From Flagellimonas spongiicola (GTDB lineage Bacteria > Bacteroidota > Bacteroidia > Flavobacteriales > Flavobacteriaceae): a stretch of DNA of 64,000 nucleotides. The notes under the pieces were generated by a model. The model was not told the origin of the DNA and did no database searches. It was given only the letters and a program-made list of their open reading frames with translations. Shown here one piece after another: positions 46,059 through 54,612 of the stretch. The stretch is taken from NCBI RefSeq assembly GCF_023502425.1, contig NZ_JAMFMA010000002.1, positions 62,001 through 126,000 on the forward strand. The letters run 5' to 3'. The first letter of the stretch is position 1; each line of letters opens with the position of its first letter. Made by a program: the position numbers and the translations under genes.

Positions 46059-46760
46059 CTATGCGTTATAACAGTATTGATATAGTATTTTAAAATGGAC
46101 CTTCATCTTCGCCTTGGCCTCTTGTGGATCCTGATTCTTTATTGCCGTGTAAATATCTTCGTGTTCTTGAATACCTAAAAAAGACTGATTGTTATCACAA
46201 ACATGGTACTTTTCAAAATTGGTTATGATTTCAGGAGTAATAATTAGCATGAACGTATTCATTGTACTATTCTTACTTGCTTTGGCTATTGCCAAATGAA
46301 ACAATAAGTCTTCTTCAACAGCTTCTTTGCCAGCAAGCACTTTCGAATTATATGCGTCAAGCGCTTCCCTAATTTTCTTTAAATCATCCTCCGTTCTTCT
46401 TAGTGCGGCTAGTCGGACGGTTTTTAATTCCAAAAGTATCCTTGTTTCCACCAGAGATTTAAAATCTGGATCTTCCAATCTTAGAATGTCATCAATCATA
46501 CCACTCATTGCGATTTGCCCAATATCCGCAATGAAAGTTCCGCTCTGTGGTCTGGATTTCAATATCCCGAAAAATTCCAATTTCTGAATGGCTTCTCTAA
46601 GGTTACTTCTACTTACGCCAAATTTCTCTGAAAGCATACGCTCAGAAGGTAACTTATCCCCAGGCTCAAGATTTTTATAATTAATCAGTTCCCTTAATTT
46701 GGAAATAATCTCCTTTTGGATGCCTCTGTTTTCGCTTTTTGTAAGTATTTCAACCTTCAT
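46059..46760 (-). CDS. FadR-type GntR family regulator of the alginate locus
   Basis: About 233 residues from the ATG at 46760 (an in-frame TTG at 46814 is less likely because it would run through the operator). The N-terminal winged helix reads YKNLEPGDKLPSERMLSEKFGVSRSNLREAIQKLEFFGILKSRPQSGTFI; the C-terminal FCD domain has LLFHLAIAKASKN and EHEDIYTAIKNQDPQEAKAKMKVHF with metal/ligand His residues. FadR-subfamily members such as UxuR and ExuR bind TTGGTnnACCAA-like sites; seven such sites occur in this locus, two just upstream of this gene. Confidence 0.9.
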   Translation of the reverse strand: MKVEILTKSENRGIQKEIISKLRELINYKNLEPGDKLPSERMLSEKFGVSRSNLREAIQKLEFFGILKSRPQSGTFIADIGQIAMSGMIDDILRLEDPDFKSLVETRILLELKTVRLAALRRTEDDLKKIREALDAYNSKVLAGKEAVEEDLLFHLAIAKASKNSTMNTFMLIITPEIITNFEKYHVCDNNQSFLGIQEHEDIYTAIKNQDPQEAKAKMKVHFKILYQYCYNA

Positions 46761-46779
46761 GTAAACTATTTCTTCAAAA

Positions 46780-46804
46780 TTGGTTAACCAGATTGGTCTG
46801 TTAA
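46780..46804. promoter_or_regulatory. Operator pair before the FadR-type regulator
   Basis: TTGGTTAACCAG (46780-46791) and the weaker TTGGTCTGTTAA (46793-46804), 13 bp apart. It implies self-regulation. Confidence 0.65.
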
Positions 46805-46883
46805 ATTTAGTCAATTTGCCGAAATCAGGAAAGTACTATTAACACTGATTCCAACACCTAATTGATTTTCAATTTTTGTAATA

Positions 46884-46912
46884 ACTATTGGCCAAGAATC
46901 TTGGCCAATAGT
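46884..46912. other. Perfect 13-bp inverted repeat between SusD and the regulator
   Basis: ACTATTGGCCAAG and CTTGGCCAATAGT with a 3-base loop. No T run follows in either direction within 5 bases, so a classical terminator is doubtful. It may protect the 3' end of the susCD messenger. Confidence 0.55.
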
Positions 46913-46997
46913 CACCAAACTTAACTAACTCAATGTTCAACCTATAATTATTCTAATCGCATGCTCTTATTGGTTAAAGAGCAAGTTTCAATTTTAT

Positions 46998-48314
46998 TTA
47001 ATATCCGGGGTTTTGTGTTATTACTCCCCCACTGGCCAATACTTCTGAAACTGGAATCGGAAATAGGTAATAATTGCTATTGACCGCTTCTCCCATTTCG
47101 GCATCTACAGTACCGGTTCTCACCAAATCGAACCACCTTTGCCCTTCAAAGGCCAATTCCAATCTTCTTTCATCCTGTATAGCTTGCCTTACCAATGCTG
47201 TGGTGTTTATCACTGTATGATCAAGTGCTGGCACACCAGCTCTTGCCCTTAAGGGATCCAAAATATCCAATACATTTTCTGCTGAGCCACCATTTTCATT
47301 CAATGCTTCGGCATACAACAAAATAACATCTGCCAATCTTAACTCAATCCAATCATGATCAGGTCCCCCGGTCTGTGGAAATTTCGGGGATGCCATCAAA
47401 ACTTCATCAATTGTCACAGCCCTTCTTAAATCTCCTGGACTGGCATCAAATGCCGCAATCAAATCCGAATCCAAAGGCATTAAAGACTTTGTATCCAATC
47501 CTCCTGACCAAGACCAGAATTCAGAGAACCCATATTCATCTACCACAGAGCTTGAAACTTGTGTTGCAAATATGATTTCGGGATTCAAATCAAAGTCAAC
47601 CCCAAAGATTTCTGAAAAATTAGCCTGCAAACTAATCCCTGCTGCCGCAGCTCCATTTACAACTGCCGCTAATTGTGATTCTGCACTTGCAAAATCTCCC
47701 GTATATACATACACTTTGCCTAATATACCTTGGGCTGCAAGTCTAGATGCGCGACCATTATTTATCTGCGTATCCAAGGCCGCAATGGCGTCCGTTAGAT
47801 CTGGTATAATGATATTGTCATAGATTTCTGAAACTGGTTGTCTGGCCAAAATGGATGTATCATCTGTGGCTGGTGCTGAAGAAAGGTTCACCGGTACATC
47901 ACCAAAAACCATAACCAATTTAAAATAAGATAAAGCCCTTAAAAACTTCGCCTCACCTACATGAGTGGCATTGCTCGAATTCTCAATTACATTATTTGCA
48001 CTTAAAATCGATTTATACAATGCCGTATAAAATGGACCAAAAAATTGATCCTCCATAGTTGTCAATTCATTGGTGAACCTATCGAAGGTTGGATAAGGTT
48101 CTTCCTCCATCAAAGCGTTATCAGCGCGGAAGTCACCCATAACCGCTAGTGGTGTCACGGAACCATGCTGATAGAAATATGCTGCATTTAAAACCCCTGT
48201 AAAATCCTCCAATGAGTCCGCACTGGCAATGTTTGGTGGAACTTGGTCCAAATCATTATCACATGCTGTCAGTAACAGCAATAATCCTAATGTTAATCTA
48301 TATATGGTTTTCAT
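46998..48314 (-). CDS. SusD-like surface glycan-binding lipoprotein
   Basis: 438 residues, lipobox LLTACD (Cys18). The RagB/SusD pattern is clear: ILSANNVIEN, GEAKFLRALSYFKLVMVFGDVPV, TPR-type helices, LRLADVILLYAEALNENGG and QDERRLELAFEGQRWFDLVRTG. It binds alginate oligomers and delivers them to the SusC partner 11 bp upstream. Confidence 0.95.
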   Translation of the reverse strand: MKTIYRLTLGLLLLLTACDNDLDQVPPNIASADSLEDFTGVLNAAYFYQHGSVTPLAVMGDFRADNALMEEEPYPTFDRFTNELTTMEDQFFGPFYTALYKSILSANNVIENSSNATHVGEAKFLRALSYFKLVMVFGDVPVNLSSAPATDDTSILARQPVSEIYDNIIIPDLTDAIAALDTQINNGRASRLAAQGILGKVYVYTGDFASAESQLAAVVNGAAAAGISLQANFSEIFGVDFDLNPEIIFATQVSSSVVDEYGFSEFWSWSGGLDTKSLMPLDSDLIAAFDASPGDLRRAVTIDEVLMASPKFPQTGGPDHDWIELRLADVILLYAEALNENGGSAENVLDILDPLRARAGVPALDHTVINTTALVRQAIQDERRLELAFEGQRWFDLVRTGTVDAEMGEAVNSNYYLFPIPVSEVLASGGVITQNPGY

Positions 48315-48325
48315 TTTTTTGCTTA

Positions 48326-51300
48326 TTAAAAATTAAGGTTTAACCCTATTGTGAAACTTCTCACGATTGGACTTGCTCCCACTTGCACACCATAGGTTGT
48401 TGGGCCTAGGTATCCAGTATTTGTAGTCTCAACACCTTCAGGATTGAAAGAGGTATAATCGTCACCCCATAAGTACAATAGGTTAGTAGCTGCAACATAG
48501 ATTCTTGCGGAATTCACTCCTACTTTACTTACTAAATCTGAATCTATGGTATATCCCAAAGTAAGGTTGCGCAATGCAACGTAAGATGCATCCTGAATCA
48601 TAGAATCTGTTTGATCCCTATTTCTAACATATGGTTGACCATTATTATCTGCCAAACCATTGTCATCAGAATCAAATGCATCAAGTAAAGACCTACCCCA
48701 TTGGGAGCCGTAATACAAGGGATCTATGTTATACACATCCCCTCCTTGGGCACCTTGAAATTGAAACGCCATATCAAATGCCTTATACCTCATATTACTA
48801 TTGAGTCCCCAATAAAAATCTGGAGTGTTCTGACCAATTTTCACTAGGTCGCCACCTTCCTCAACAGTTCGTGTTCTGTCAATAACTCCATCATTGTTTT
48901 GATCTACAGCATAGCTCCAACCACTTTCTTGATCAGGGAATTCTATAGGATTTGCGAGGTATTCCATTTCCACTTCTCCAGTGGTTTCAATTCCCCACAT
49001 CTCACCAATTTCACCACCTACATAATTTCTAAAAACAGGACCTCTGCCGCTTTGGCCATAAATGGTCTGTGGTAATTCATCGAGCCCCCCTAAATCAGTG
49101 ATTTCGGTATCTACGGTTGATAAATTGGCATTTACATCCCAAGAAAAATCTCCTTTTTGGAACAGGGATGCTGATAGTTCAAATTCTAAACCTGAACTTC
49201 TTACGTCACCAGAGTTAAGTCTGATGGATGTGGTACCTAAAACTTCTGATACACTTTGATTGATCAAAATATCTTCGATATCAGAAGTATAGTAATCCAT
49301 ACTCAGTCTCAAACGGTTATTCAGGAATCCTAAATCTACACCGTAGTTGGTCTCCGTATTTGTCTGCCATGTAAGGTTATCATTGGCAACATCCGAAGGA
49401 ATCAGGAACCCATTGCCAAGTACCGTTGCCTGAGGATTCAATAGACTCAACGAATTATAGGCACCTAAATCTGAAGTAGTCCCTAAAGAACCGGTACTAA
49501 ATCTTAGCTTCAATAAGCTCCAAGTCTCAGATTTCCAAAATGATTCGTTGTGAACGTTCCATCCCAAAGAAAGTGCTGGAAAAGTTTCATACTTGTTGTT
49601 TGCACCGAATCTGGAATCACCATCTCTTCTCACTGAAGCAGAGAATAAAAAGCGATTATCATAAGCGTAGTTTATCCTTCCAAATACACTTCGTCTTGCA
49701 ATGGTTTCGTCCCGTTCAGTTACCGCGATATCCGCAGGGTCCAAAAGATTATAGTTAATAATATCCCCAAATGGAACATTAGTTCCCTGCAATGAAGTTC
49801 CTTTGGTATAGAAATTTTGAAATTCTAGACCAGCAACGGCCGAGATATCATGTTTCCCAATTACGTTGGAATAATTCAATGTAGTTTCGCTTAAAATCGA
49901 TGAGCGTTTTACATCTGTTTGATCTAATGCCGTTTGATTACTTCTTGCTCTGGAATCGAACTCCAATCCTCTCCAGAAATAATCTTGCGTATCGCGCATA
50001 TCTGCACCTAGTACAGTTTTTATATTAAGACCATCAATAATGGCGTACTGAAGATAGGTGGCAATATTTCCAAAATATGTTTTTTGATATCTATCAGTAT
50101 TATCCAACTTCGTTGCTGGTCCCGCATCACCAGAACCTCCAATTCCGTTACCACTTCTACCGTAATGCCAATCCTGAGCAGTCATTCCTGGTTCCAAAGT
50201 GTAAATACTATTATTGAAAGGAGCGTCCGCCCCACCTCTATATCCTGAGTCAAATGAAGCAAGACCAAGCGTCTGAGCCTGCTGATCTAATTGTTGCACA
50301 AAAGCAATGGATGCCTCGGTATGATATATTGGGTGTACACTGTAGGCTCTTAACAAATCTCTCATATCATGACCTACAATTTCACGGTCTGAAATAAATC
50401 CATTGAAACTAACACCAGTTTTGAATTTTTCGCCCAATTTGGCATCAATATTCAATCTTGCATTCGCTCTTTCGAAACCTTGGTCGATAGCAATACCGTC
50501 AGTATTCAAATATCCAACAGAGGCAAAGTAGTTTACATTTTCACTGCCACCACTCATACTAAAATCATGACTGGTACTTGATCCATTTCTAAAAAACCAA
50601 TCTTCTACTCCAACAACATCTGGGGAATCCCTAAATGCGTTAAGTCTATAATCAACAATTGCCGGGTCCAAATCAGATACGTTGAAAGTGCCGTCAGCAA
50701 TATTTCTTTCCGCGATTGCGGCATAATCACCCGCAGTGGTTTTAATATTGTCTCTAAGATATCTACTGGATGTACTCGTGTAGGTATTGTAACTGAAGCT
50801 TGCCTTTCCAGACCTCCCCTTTTTTGTAGTTACCAGAATCACACCATTTGCCCCCCTGGAACCATAGATTGCCGCAGATGCAGCGTCTTTTAATACTTCT
50901 AAACTGGAAATATCATTTGGATTAACAGTCGCCAAACTACCAGAAATAGGATATCCATCAACTACAATCAATGGGTTTGAATTTCCATTTATTGAAGAGG
51001 CTGCCCTTATCTGAATTTTGGGATCTGCTCCTGGAGCCCCATCTTGATTCTGAATCAAAACACCTGAGAGTTTACCTCCCAATGCTTCGTCCACCCGTTG
51101 TGCTTGAATAGCGGCAATATCTCCACCTTCAACCTTGGCAACTGCGCCAGTTAACGATGATTTTTTCCTGGTTCCGTAACCAATTACCACCACCTCATCC
51201 AATTGGCTTGTATCTTCTAATAAAACCACATTGATGGTAGTCTGATTTGTAATTACGATACTTTGGGTTTCAAATCCTATATAGGAAAACTGCAAGGTCT

Positions 51301-51502
51301 CCCCAGATGCAACCGATATGGAATAATTACCATCAAAATCGGATTGTACCCCTCTTGTTGTTCCTAAAACAACAATGTTAGCTCCAATTACAGGAACATC
51401 ACTTGCATCAGCGACCTTACCGGTCACTGTCAAATCTTGTGCGAATGATTGCAGCCCTATTAATAAGGACATTATCATTACTAATTTTAATTTAAAATTC
51501 AT
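48326..51502 (-). CDS. SusC-like TonB-dependent outer-membrane transporter
   Basis: About 1058 residues. Signal peptide MNFKLKLVMIMSLLIGLQSFAQ is followed by a carboxypeptidase-regulatory-like domain (VTGKVADASDVPVIGANIVVLGTTRG), the SusC box LDEVVVIGYGTRKKSSLTGAV, a plug domain with PLIVVDGYPI and IYGSRGANGVILVTTKKG, and a 22-strand type barrel ending SFTIGLNLNF. It imports oligosaccharides with TonB energy. The ATG at 51502 is preferred over a TTG 18 bp upstream. Confidence 0.95.
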   Translation of the reverse strand: MNFKLKLVMIMSLLIGLQSFAQDLTVTGKVADASDVPVIGANIVVLGTTRGVQSDFDGNYSISVASGETLQFSYIGFETQSIVITNQTTINVVLLEDTSQLDEVVVIGYGTRKKSSLTGAVAKVEGGDIAAIQAQRVDEALGGKLSGVLIQNQDGAPGADPKIQIRAASSINGNSNPLIVVDGYPISGSLATVNPNDISSLEVLKDAASAAIYGSRGANGVILVTTKKGRSGKASFSYNTYTSTSSRYLRDNIKTTAGDYAAIAERNIADGTFNVSDLDPAIVDYRLNAFRDSPDVVGVEDWFFRNGSSTSHDFSMSGGSENVNYFASVGYLNTDGIAIDQGFERANARLNIDAKLGEKFKTGVSFNGFISDREIVGHDMRDLLRAYSVHPIYHTEASIAFVQQLDQQAQTLGLASFDSGYRGGADAPFNNSIYTLEPGMTAQDWHYGRSGNGIGGSGDAGPATKLDNTDRYQKTYFGNIATYLQYAIIDGLNIKTVLGADMRDTQDYFWRGLEFDSRARSNQTALDQTDVKRSSILSETTLNYSNVIGKHDISAVAGLEFQNFYTKGTSLQGTNVPFGDIINYNLLDPADIAVTERDETIARRSVFGRINYAYDNRFLFSASVRRDGDSRFGANNKYETFPALSLGWNVHNESFWKSETWSLLKLRFSTGSLGTTSDLGAYNSLSLLNPQATVLGNGFLIPSDVANDNLTWQTNTETNYGVDLGFLNNRLRLSMDYYTSDIEDILINQSVSEVLGTTSIRLNSGDVRSSGLEFELSASLFQKGDFSWDVNANLSTVDTEITDLGGLDELPQTIYGQSGRGPVFRNYVGGEIGEMWGIETTGEVEMEYLANPIEFPDQESGWSYAVDQNNDGVIDRTRTVEEGGDLVKIGQNTPDFYWGLNSNMRYKAFDMAFQFQGAQGGDVYNIDPLYYGSQWGRSLLDAFDSDDNGLADNNGQPYVRNRDQTDSMIQDASYVALRNLTLGYTIDSDLVSKVGVNSARIYVAATNLLYLWGDDYTSFNPEGVETTNTGYLGPTTYGVQVGASPIVRSFTIGLNLNF

Positions 51503-51695
51503 CTGTTTAGTTAGTTTCAATAATTCGTCTTACTTAGTTAATTCCATTCACTTGTAAAAAGTGATCAAAGTCCTGGTCATTTGCCAACACGAACCAGTAC
51601 TAAAATCAAATGAATTTTGTTTAGTTTTGTGTTGACAAGTAACAGTAATGTGTATTTGTTTTAATGTTACTTCCCTCCTAAGAAGTAATGTTCAT

Positions 51696-51728
51696 AAAAG
51701 GATAGGCGTGCACCTATCCTTTTTTTTA
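51696..51728 (+). terminator. Terminator-like hairpin in the susC leader, oriented against susC
   Basis: Arms AAAAGGATAGG and CCTATCCTTTT with a 6-base loop, then a run of T on the plus strand. The minus strand has only four T. It could end an antisense RNA or attenuate susC. Confidence 0.7.
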
Positions 51729-51761
51729 TGCGTTAGGTTTTTTTCATATCATGTTGTTTTA

Positions 51762-51799
51762 TTGGTATTCCAAACTGGTCAACCAATTTGGTTTACCAA
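51762..51799. promoter_or_regulatory. Triple operator before susC
   Basis: TTGGTATTCCAA (51762), CTGGTCAACCAA (51775) and TTGGTTTACCAA (51788), each 12 bp and 13 bp apart. The last one touches the -7 box. Confidence 0.75.
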
Positions 51800-51804
51800 A
51801 TATA
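51797..51804 (-). promoter_or_regulatory. Probable -7 element of the susC promoter
   Basis: Minus strand TATATTTG, exact TAnnTTTG, overlapping the outermost operator. It predicts a leader of about 290 bases. Confidence 0.6.
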
Positions 51805-51918
51805 TGTTATTGATAGGTTAAAAAAAAATACCTAAACCAATTAGTATGTTAAATTTTTAACTATTTGAAGATTTATGCGTCAATGAACTTGCTTTCTGGC
51901 AAAAATCACTTAGACTTT

Positions 51919-52272
51919 TTATTGATCTTGCATAAAGTCTTCTCGGATGGGACTAAAAACATCTATTAACACTCCGGCTTCTGTGCAAATTGCCCCGTGC
52001 ATGGCATGTGGTGGTATGTAGAATGAGTCTCCCCCTTTTAAGGTTTTCGTTTGGCCATTGATAGTAACGTCAAAACTGCCACTCTCCACATAGGTGACTT
52101 GAGAGTGATAGTGTTCATGCATTTGCCCAACAGCACCAATTTCAAAATGGACCTTAACCAACATTATTTTGTCATCAAACCCCATGATTTTTCTTTTCAA
52201 CCCATCACCCACCACTTCCCAATCCAGGTCTTCTCCATTAATAAATTCCTTACTTGTTCCAAATGTTTTCAT
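51919..52272 (-). CDS. kdgF: Cupin protein, KdgF-like uronate ring-opening enzyme
   Basis: 117 residues, one cupin domain. The metal site is His52, His54 and Gln58 (MHEHYHSQ) plus the later His in IPPHAMHG. KdgF proteins turn unsaturated 4-deoxy uronate monomers into DEHU, ahead of the SDR reductase. It follows the PL7 gene by 47 bp on the same strand and is likely cotranscribed with it. Confidence 0.9.
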   Translation of the reverse strand: MKTFGTSKEFINGEDLDWEVVGDGLKRKIMGFDDKIMLVKVHFEIGAVGQMHEHYHSQVTYVESGSFDVTINGQTKTLKGGDSFYIPPHAMHGAICTEAGVLIDVFSPIREDFMQDQ

Positions 52273-52319
52273 ATTGATTAGATTCTGTACTATTATCAGT
52301 TTTATTTTGTCATTTGCTA

Positions 52320-54386
52320 TTATTCATCGGTTCCTTGTTGTGGTTTACCCGGGCCTACAGTAGCATCCCTAAACCAAACTTCTGTATAACAACCATTCTC
52401 GTATTGTCTGGCAATATCTCCTCCGTAGGTTTCCGCACCTGCAAACCAAACTAGGTTATCATCAGGACTTTTCCCATTGGTTTGATTGTATGCACCTTGC
52501 TTAAAGTACCCTAACTCGCCTTTATAGGCAGAAGATCTTTCTGTACCGTCTTGACCTATTGGTACAAATAATTTCTCGACTTGAGCTGGTAAATCCGCGT
52601 GAGTCACATATTCCGATTGGATTAAGTTTTTTGCAAACTTTTTGGTTTCGTGTCCTTCACTGGTAAACGTTAAATACATAATCCCTTCATAAACATTTAC
52701 CTCATAACTAAATTCTTCCCCTAATTCGATACCATATTTGGGTTCGGCAGGATAGCCATCTTTAGTCTTTCCAATCACTGACATATCATATCCCCACACT
52801 GGTGTTGAATAATCCCATCGCTTAGAATTATCACCTTCAGTATTGATTTCATAATTCCAGAAAACGGAGCCTTTATCGTGTCCAGGAAACTTCTTGTAGA
52901 ATATTTTAAGTGGTTCATTTTCATGCCCCTCACCACTATGAATCTGACCAACTACAGTTGCATATGACGCAGCGACCCTAGCATCACCTGATGTGGATAC
53001 TTGCATAACCTTGCAAGTACCTGTTAAATTACCACCTTCTTCTGGTGTCCATTCCCTTTTTTCATGCAATTCGGTTCTTGTATTGCTTGAGTTTTTTGAG
53101 GTTACACCAGAATTAGGTGTTTTATAGACCACCCATCGTCTTGTACCATCAATAACGGTATAGAAGAAATCTTTGTGTTTAAAATCTATTAGTTCTTCAA
53201 CATGGGTACCATCACCCATCAATATTTTGAACTTGTCCATGAAAGGAATCACTTCGCTAGGGTAAACCGTTTTTGAACTAAGGCCATCATTAGCTTCAAA
53301 ATAGCCCGCATTGGAAACTGCATCTTTACTTATTTGGATGGCTGCAGATTTAAACCACACCTCTGCGTAATTCCCATCAAAATATTGCTTTTGAATATCT
53401 CCTTGATGGGTCTCCGCTCCTGAACACCATACTTTATTAACCTTTGGATCTTTCCCATTTGTTTGATTGTAGCAACCAAGTTTAAAAAACAGTCCCTCAC
53501 CTTCATAGGCATTCTCACGTTCCACGCCATCTTGCCCAATTGGCACAAACAATTCCTGTACTTGTCTGGGTATTGCCGCCCGATCTTTGTATTCTGAGTT
53601 TACAAGATTTTTTGTGAAGGTCTTGGTTTCATGCCCTTCACTTTTAAAAGTTAGGTACATAACACCGTTCCGGACTATTACTTCATAACTGAACGCCTCA
53701 CCAAGTTCTATTCCATCTGAAGGTTCTGGTGGATAGGTATTTGACGAGGATCCAACTACCGAAAAATCATAGCCCCATATTGGATATGAGTAATCCCAGC
53801 GTTTAGAATTATCATTCCCGTCAGTGTTAATTTCATAGTTCCAAAAAACGGAGCCTTTGGTATGACCGGGGAATTTCTTGTAAAATATTTTTAAAGGTTC
53901 ATTTTCATGTCCATCTGCACTATGAATTTGACCCACCACTACTGAATATGTAGCAGCAACACTTGCGTCTCCAGTTTTAGACACATTCATTACCTTCAAG
54001 GTTGCGTTCATCTGCGCATCCTCCGTATTTGGCATCCATTTTTTCAATTGTGCCAACTCAGTTCTAGTATTATTGGATGTACCATGGGTATTTCCAGCAT
54101 TTGGTGACTTAAATACCACCCAATCTTCACTATTATCATTTGCAGTGTAAAAGAAATCTTCATTTTTATAGGTGCTTGCTTGACCTACATTTGAACCATC
54201 TCCAAGTATGAGGTTCCAATGCTCGAAAAAAGGAATCACGTCATTTGCTGAAACTCCGGTCGCAACATTTTTAGTATCTCCATACTGCTCTTGCTTTTTT
54301 TGATTTAAGCAAGAATTAAACACCAGCAGGATTCCAAGTATCATTATGCTATTCTTGATATTCAAGTTGTGGATATAATATTTCAT
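52320..54386 (-). CDS. Tandem-domain PL7 alginate lyase, lipoprotein
   Basis: 688 residues. Lipobox FNSC near residue 26, then two PL7 domains, about residues 45-350 and 360-680. Domain 1 has RTEL (Arg108, Glu110), QIH (Gln153, His155) and FFKLGCYNQ; domain 2 has RTEL (Arg437, Glu439), QIH (Gln481, His483) and YFKQGAYNQ. These correspond to the PL7 catalytic motifs, so both modules look active. They are clearly similar to each other, pointing to internal duplication. It should cut alginate at the cell surface. An operator-controlled promoter lies upstream. Confidence 0.92.
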   Translation of the reverse strand: MKYYIHNLNIKNSIMILGILLVFNSCLNQKKQEQYGDTKNVATGVSANDVIPFFEHWNLILGDGSNVGQASTYKNEDFFYTANDNSEDWVVFKSPNAGNTHGTSNNTRTELAQLKKWMPNTEDAQMNATLKVMNVSKTGDASVAATYSVVVGQIHSADGHENEPLKIFYKKFPGHTKGSVFWNYEINTDGNDNSKRWDYSYPIWGYDFSVVGSSSNTYPPEPSDGIELGEAFSYEVIVRNGVMYLTFKSEGHETKTFTKNLVNSEYKDRAAIPRQVQELFVPIGQDGVERENAYEGEGLFFKLGCYNQTNGKDPKVNKVWCSGAETHQGDIQKQYFDGNYAEVWFKSAAIQISKDAVSNAGYFEANDGLSSKTVYPSEVIPFMDKFKILMGDGTHVEELIDFKHKDFFYTVIDGTRRWVVYKTPNSGVTSKNSSNTRTELHEKREWTPEEGGNLTGTCKVMQVSTSGDARVAASYATVVGQIHSGEGHENEPLKIFYKKFPGHDKGSVFWNYEINTEGDNSKRWDYSTPVWGYDMSVIGKTKDGYPAEPKYGIELGEEFSYEVNVYEGIMYLTFTSEGHETKKFAKNLIQSEYVTHADLPAQVEKLFVPIGQDGTERSSAYKGELGYFKQGAYNQTNGKSPDDNLVWFAGAETYGGDIARQYENGCYTEVWFRDATVGPGKPQQGTDE

Positions 54387-54513
54387 AAAGTTTAACTATT
54401 AGAACCTGTTAGTTATGGTATGGACTTTTTAAACTATTCACTCTATTCGTTTTAAGAGTGGTGCACCAACCCAGTATTCCTCTTTCGACGTATTTTGTAG
54501 TCATCATTTAAAA

Positions 54514-54538
54514 TTGGTTTACCAGTTTGGTTAACCAA
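54514..54538. promoter_or_regulatory. Operator pair between the PL7 and RraA-like genes
   Basis: TTGGTTTACCAG (54514-54525) and TTGGTTAACCAA (54527-54538), 13 bp apart, beside the divergent -7 boxes. Confidence 0.75.
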
Positions 54539-54553
54539 ATATATGTATATTTG
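54536..54553. promoter_or_regulatory. Back-to-back -7 boxes of the divergent PL7 and rraA-like promoters
   Basis: Minus strand TATATTTG at 54543-54536 and plus strand TATATTTG at 54546-54553, separated by two bases. TTTG at 54526-54529 could be the -33 element for the plus-strand gene. Confidence 0.65.
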
Positions 54554-54612
54554 TGAAACATCCAAAATTTTAACAAAAAAACCATCCAATCAGCCACTTA
54601 AAACTTCCTAGA

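Larger units (their letters stand above)
51503..51918. other. susC leader and control region
   Basis: No gene is seen. It holds, in the direction of susC transcription (minus strand), a TATATTTG -7 box, three operators and a hairpin. On the plus strand a TAGTTTTG box at 51622-51629 precedes a T-rich terminator ending at 51728, a possible short antisense RNA. Confidence 0.5.
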
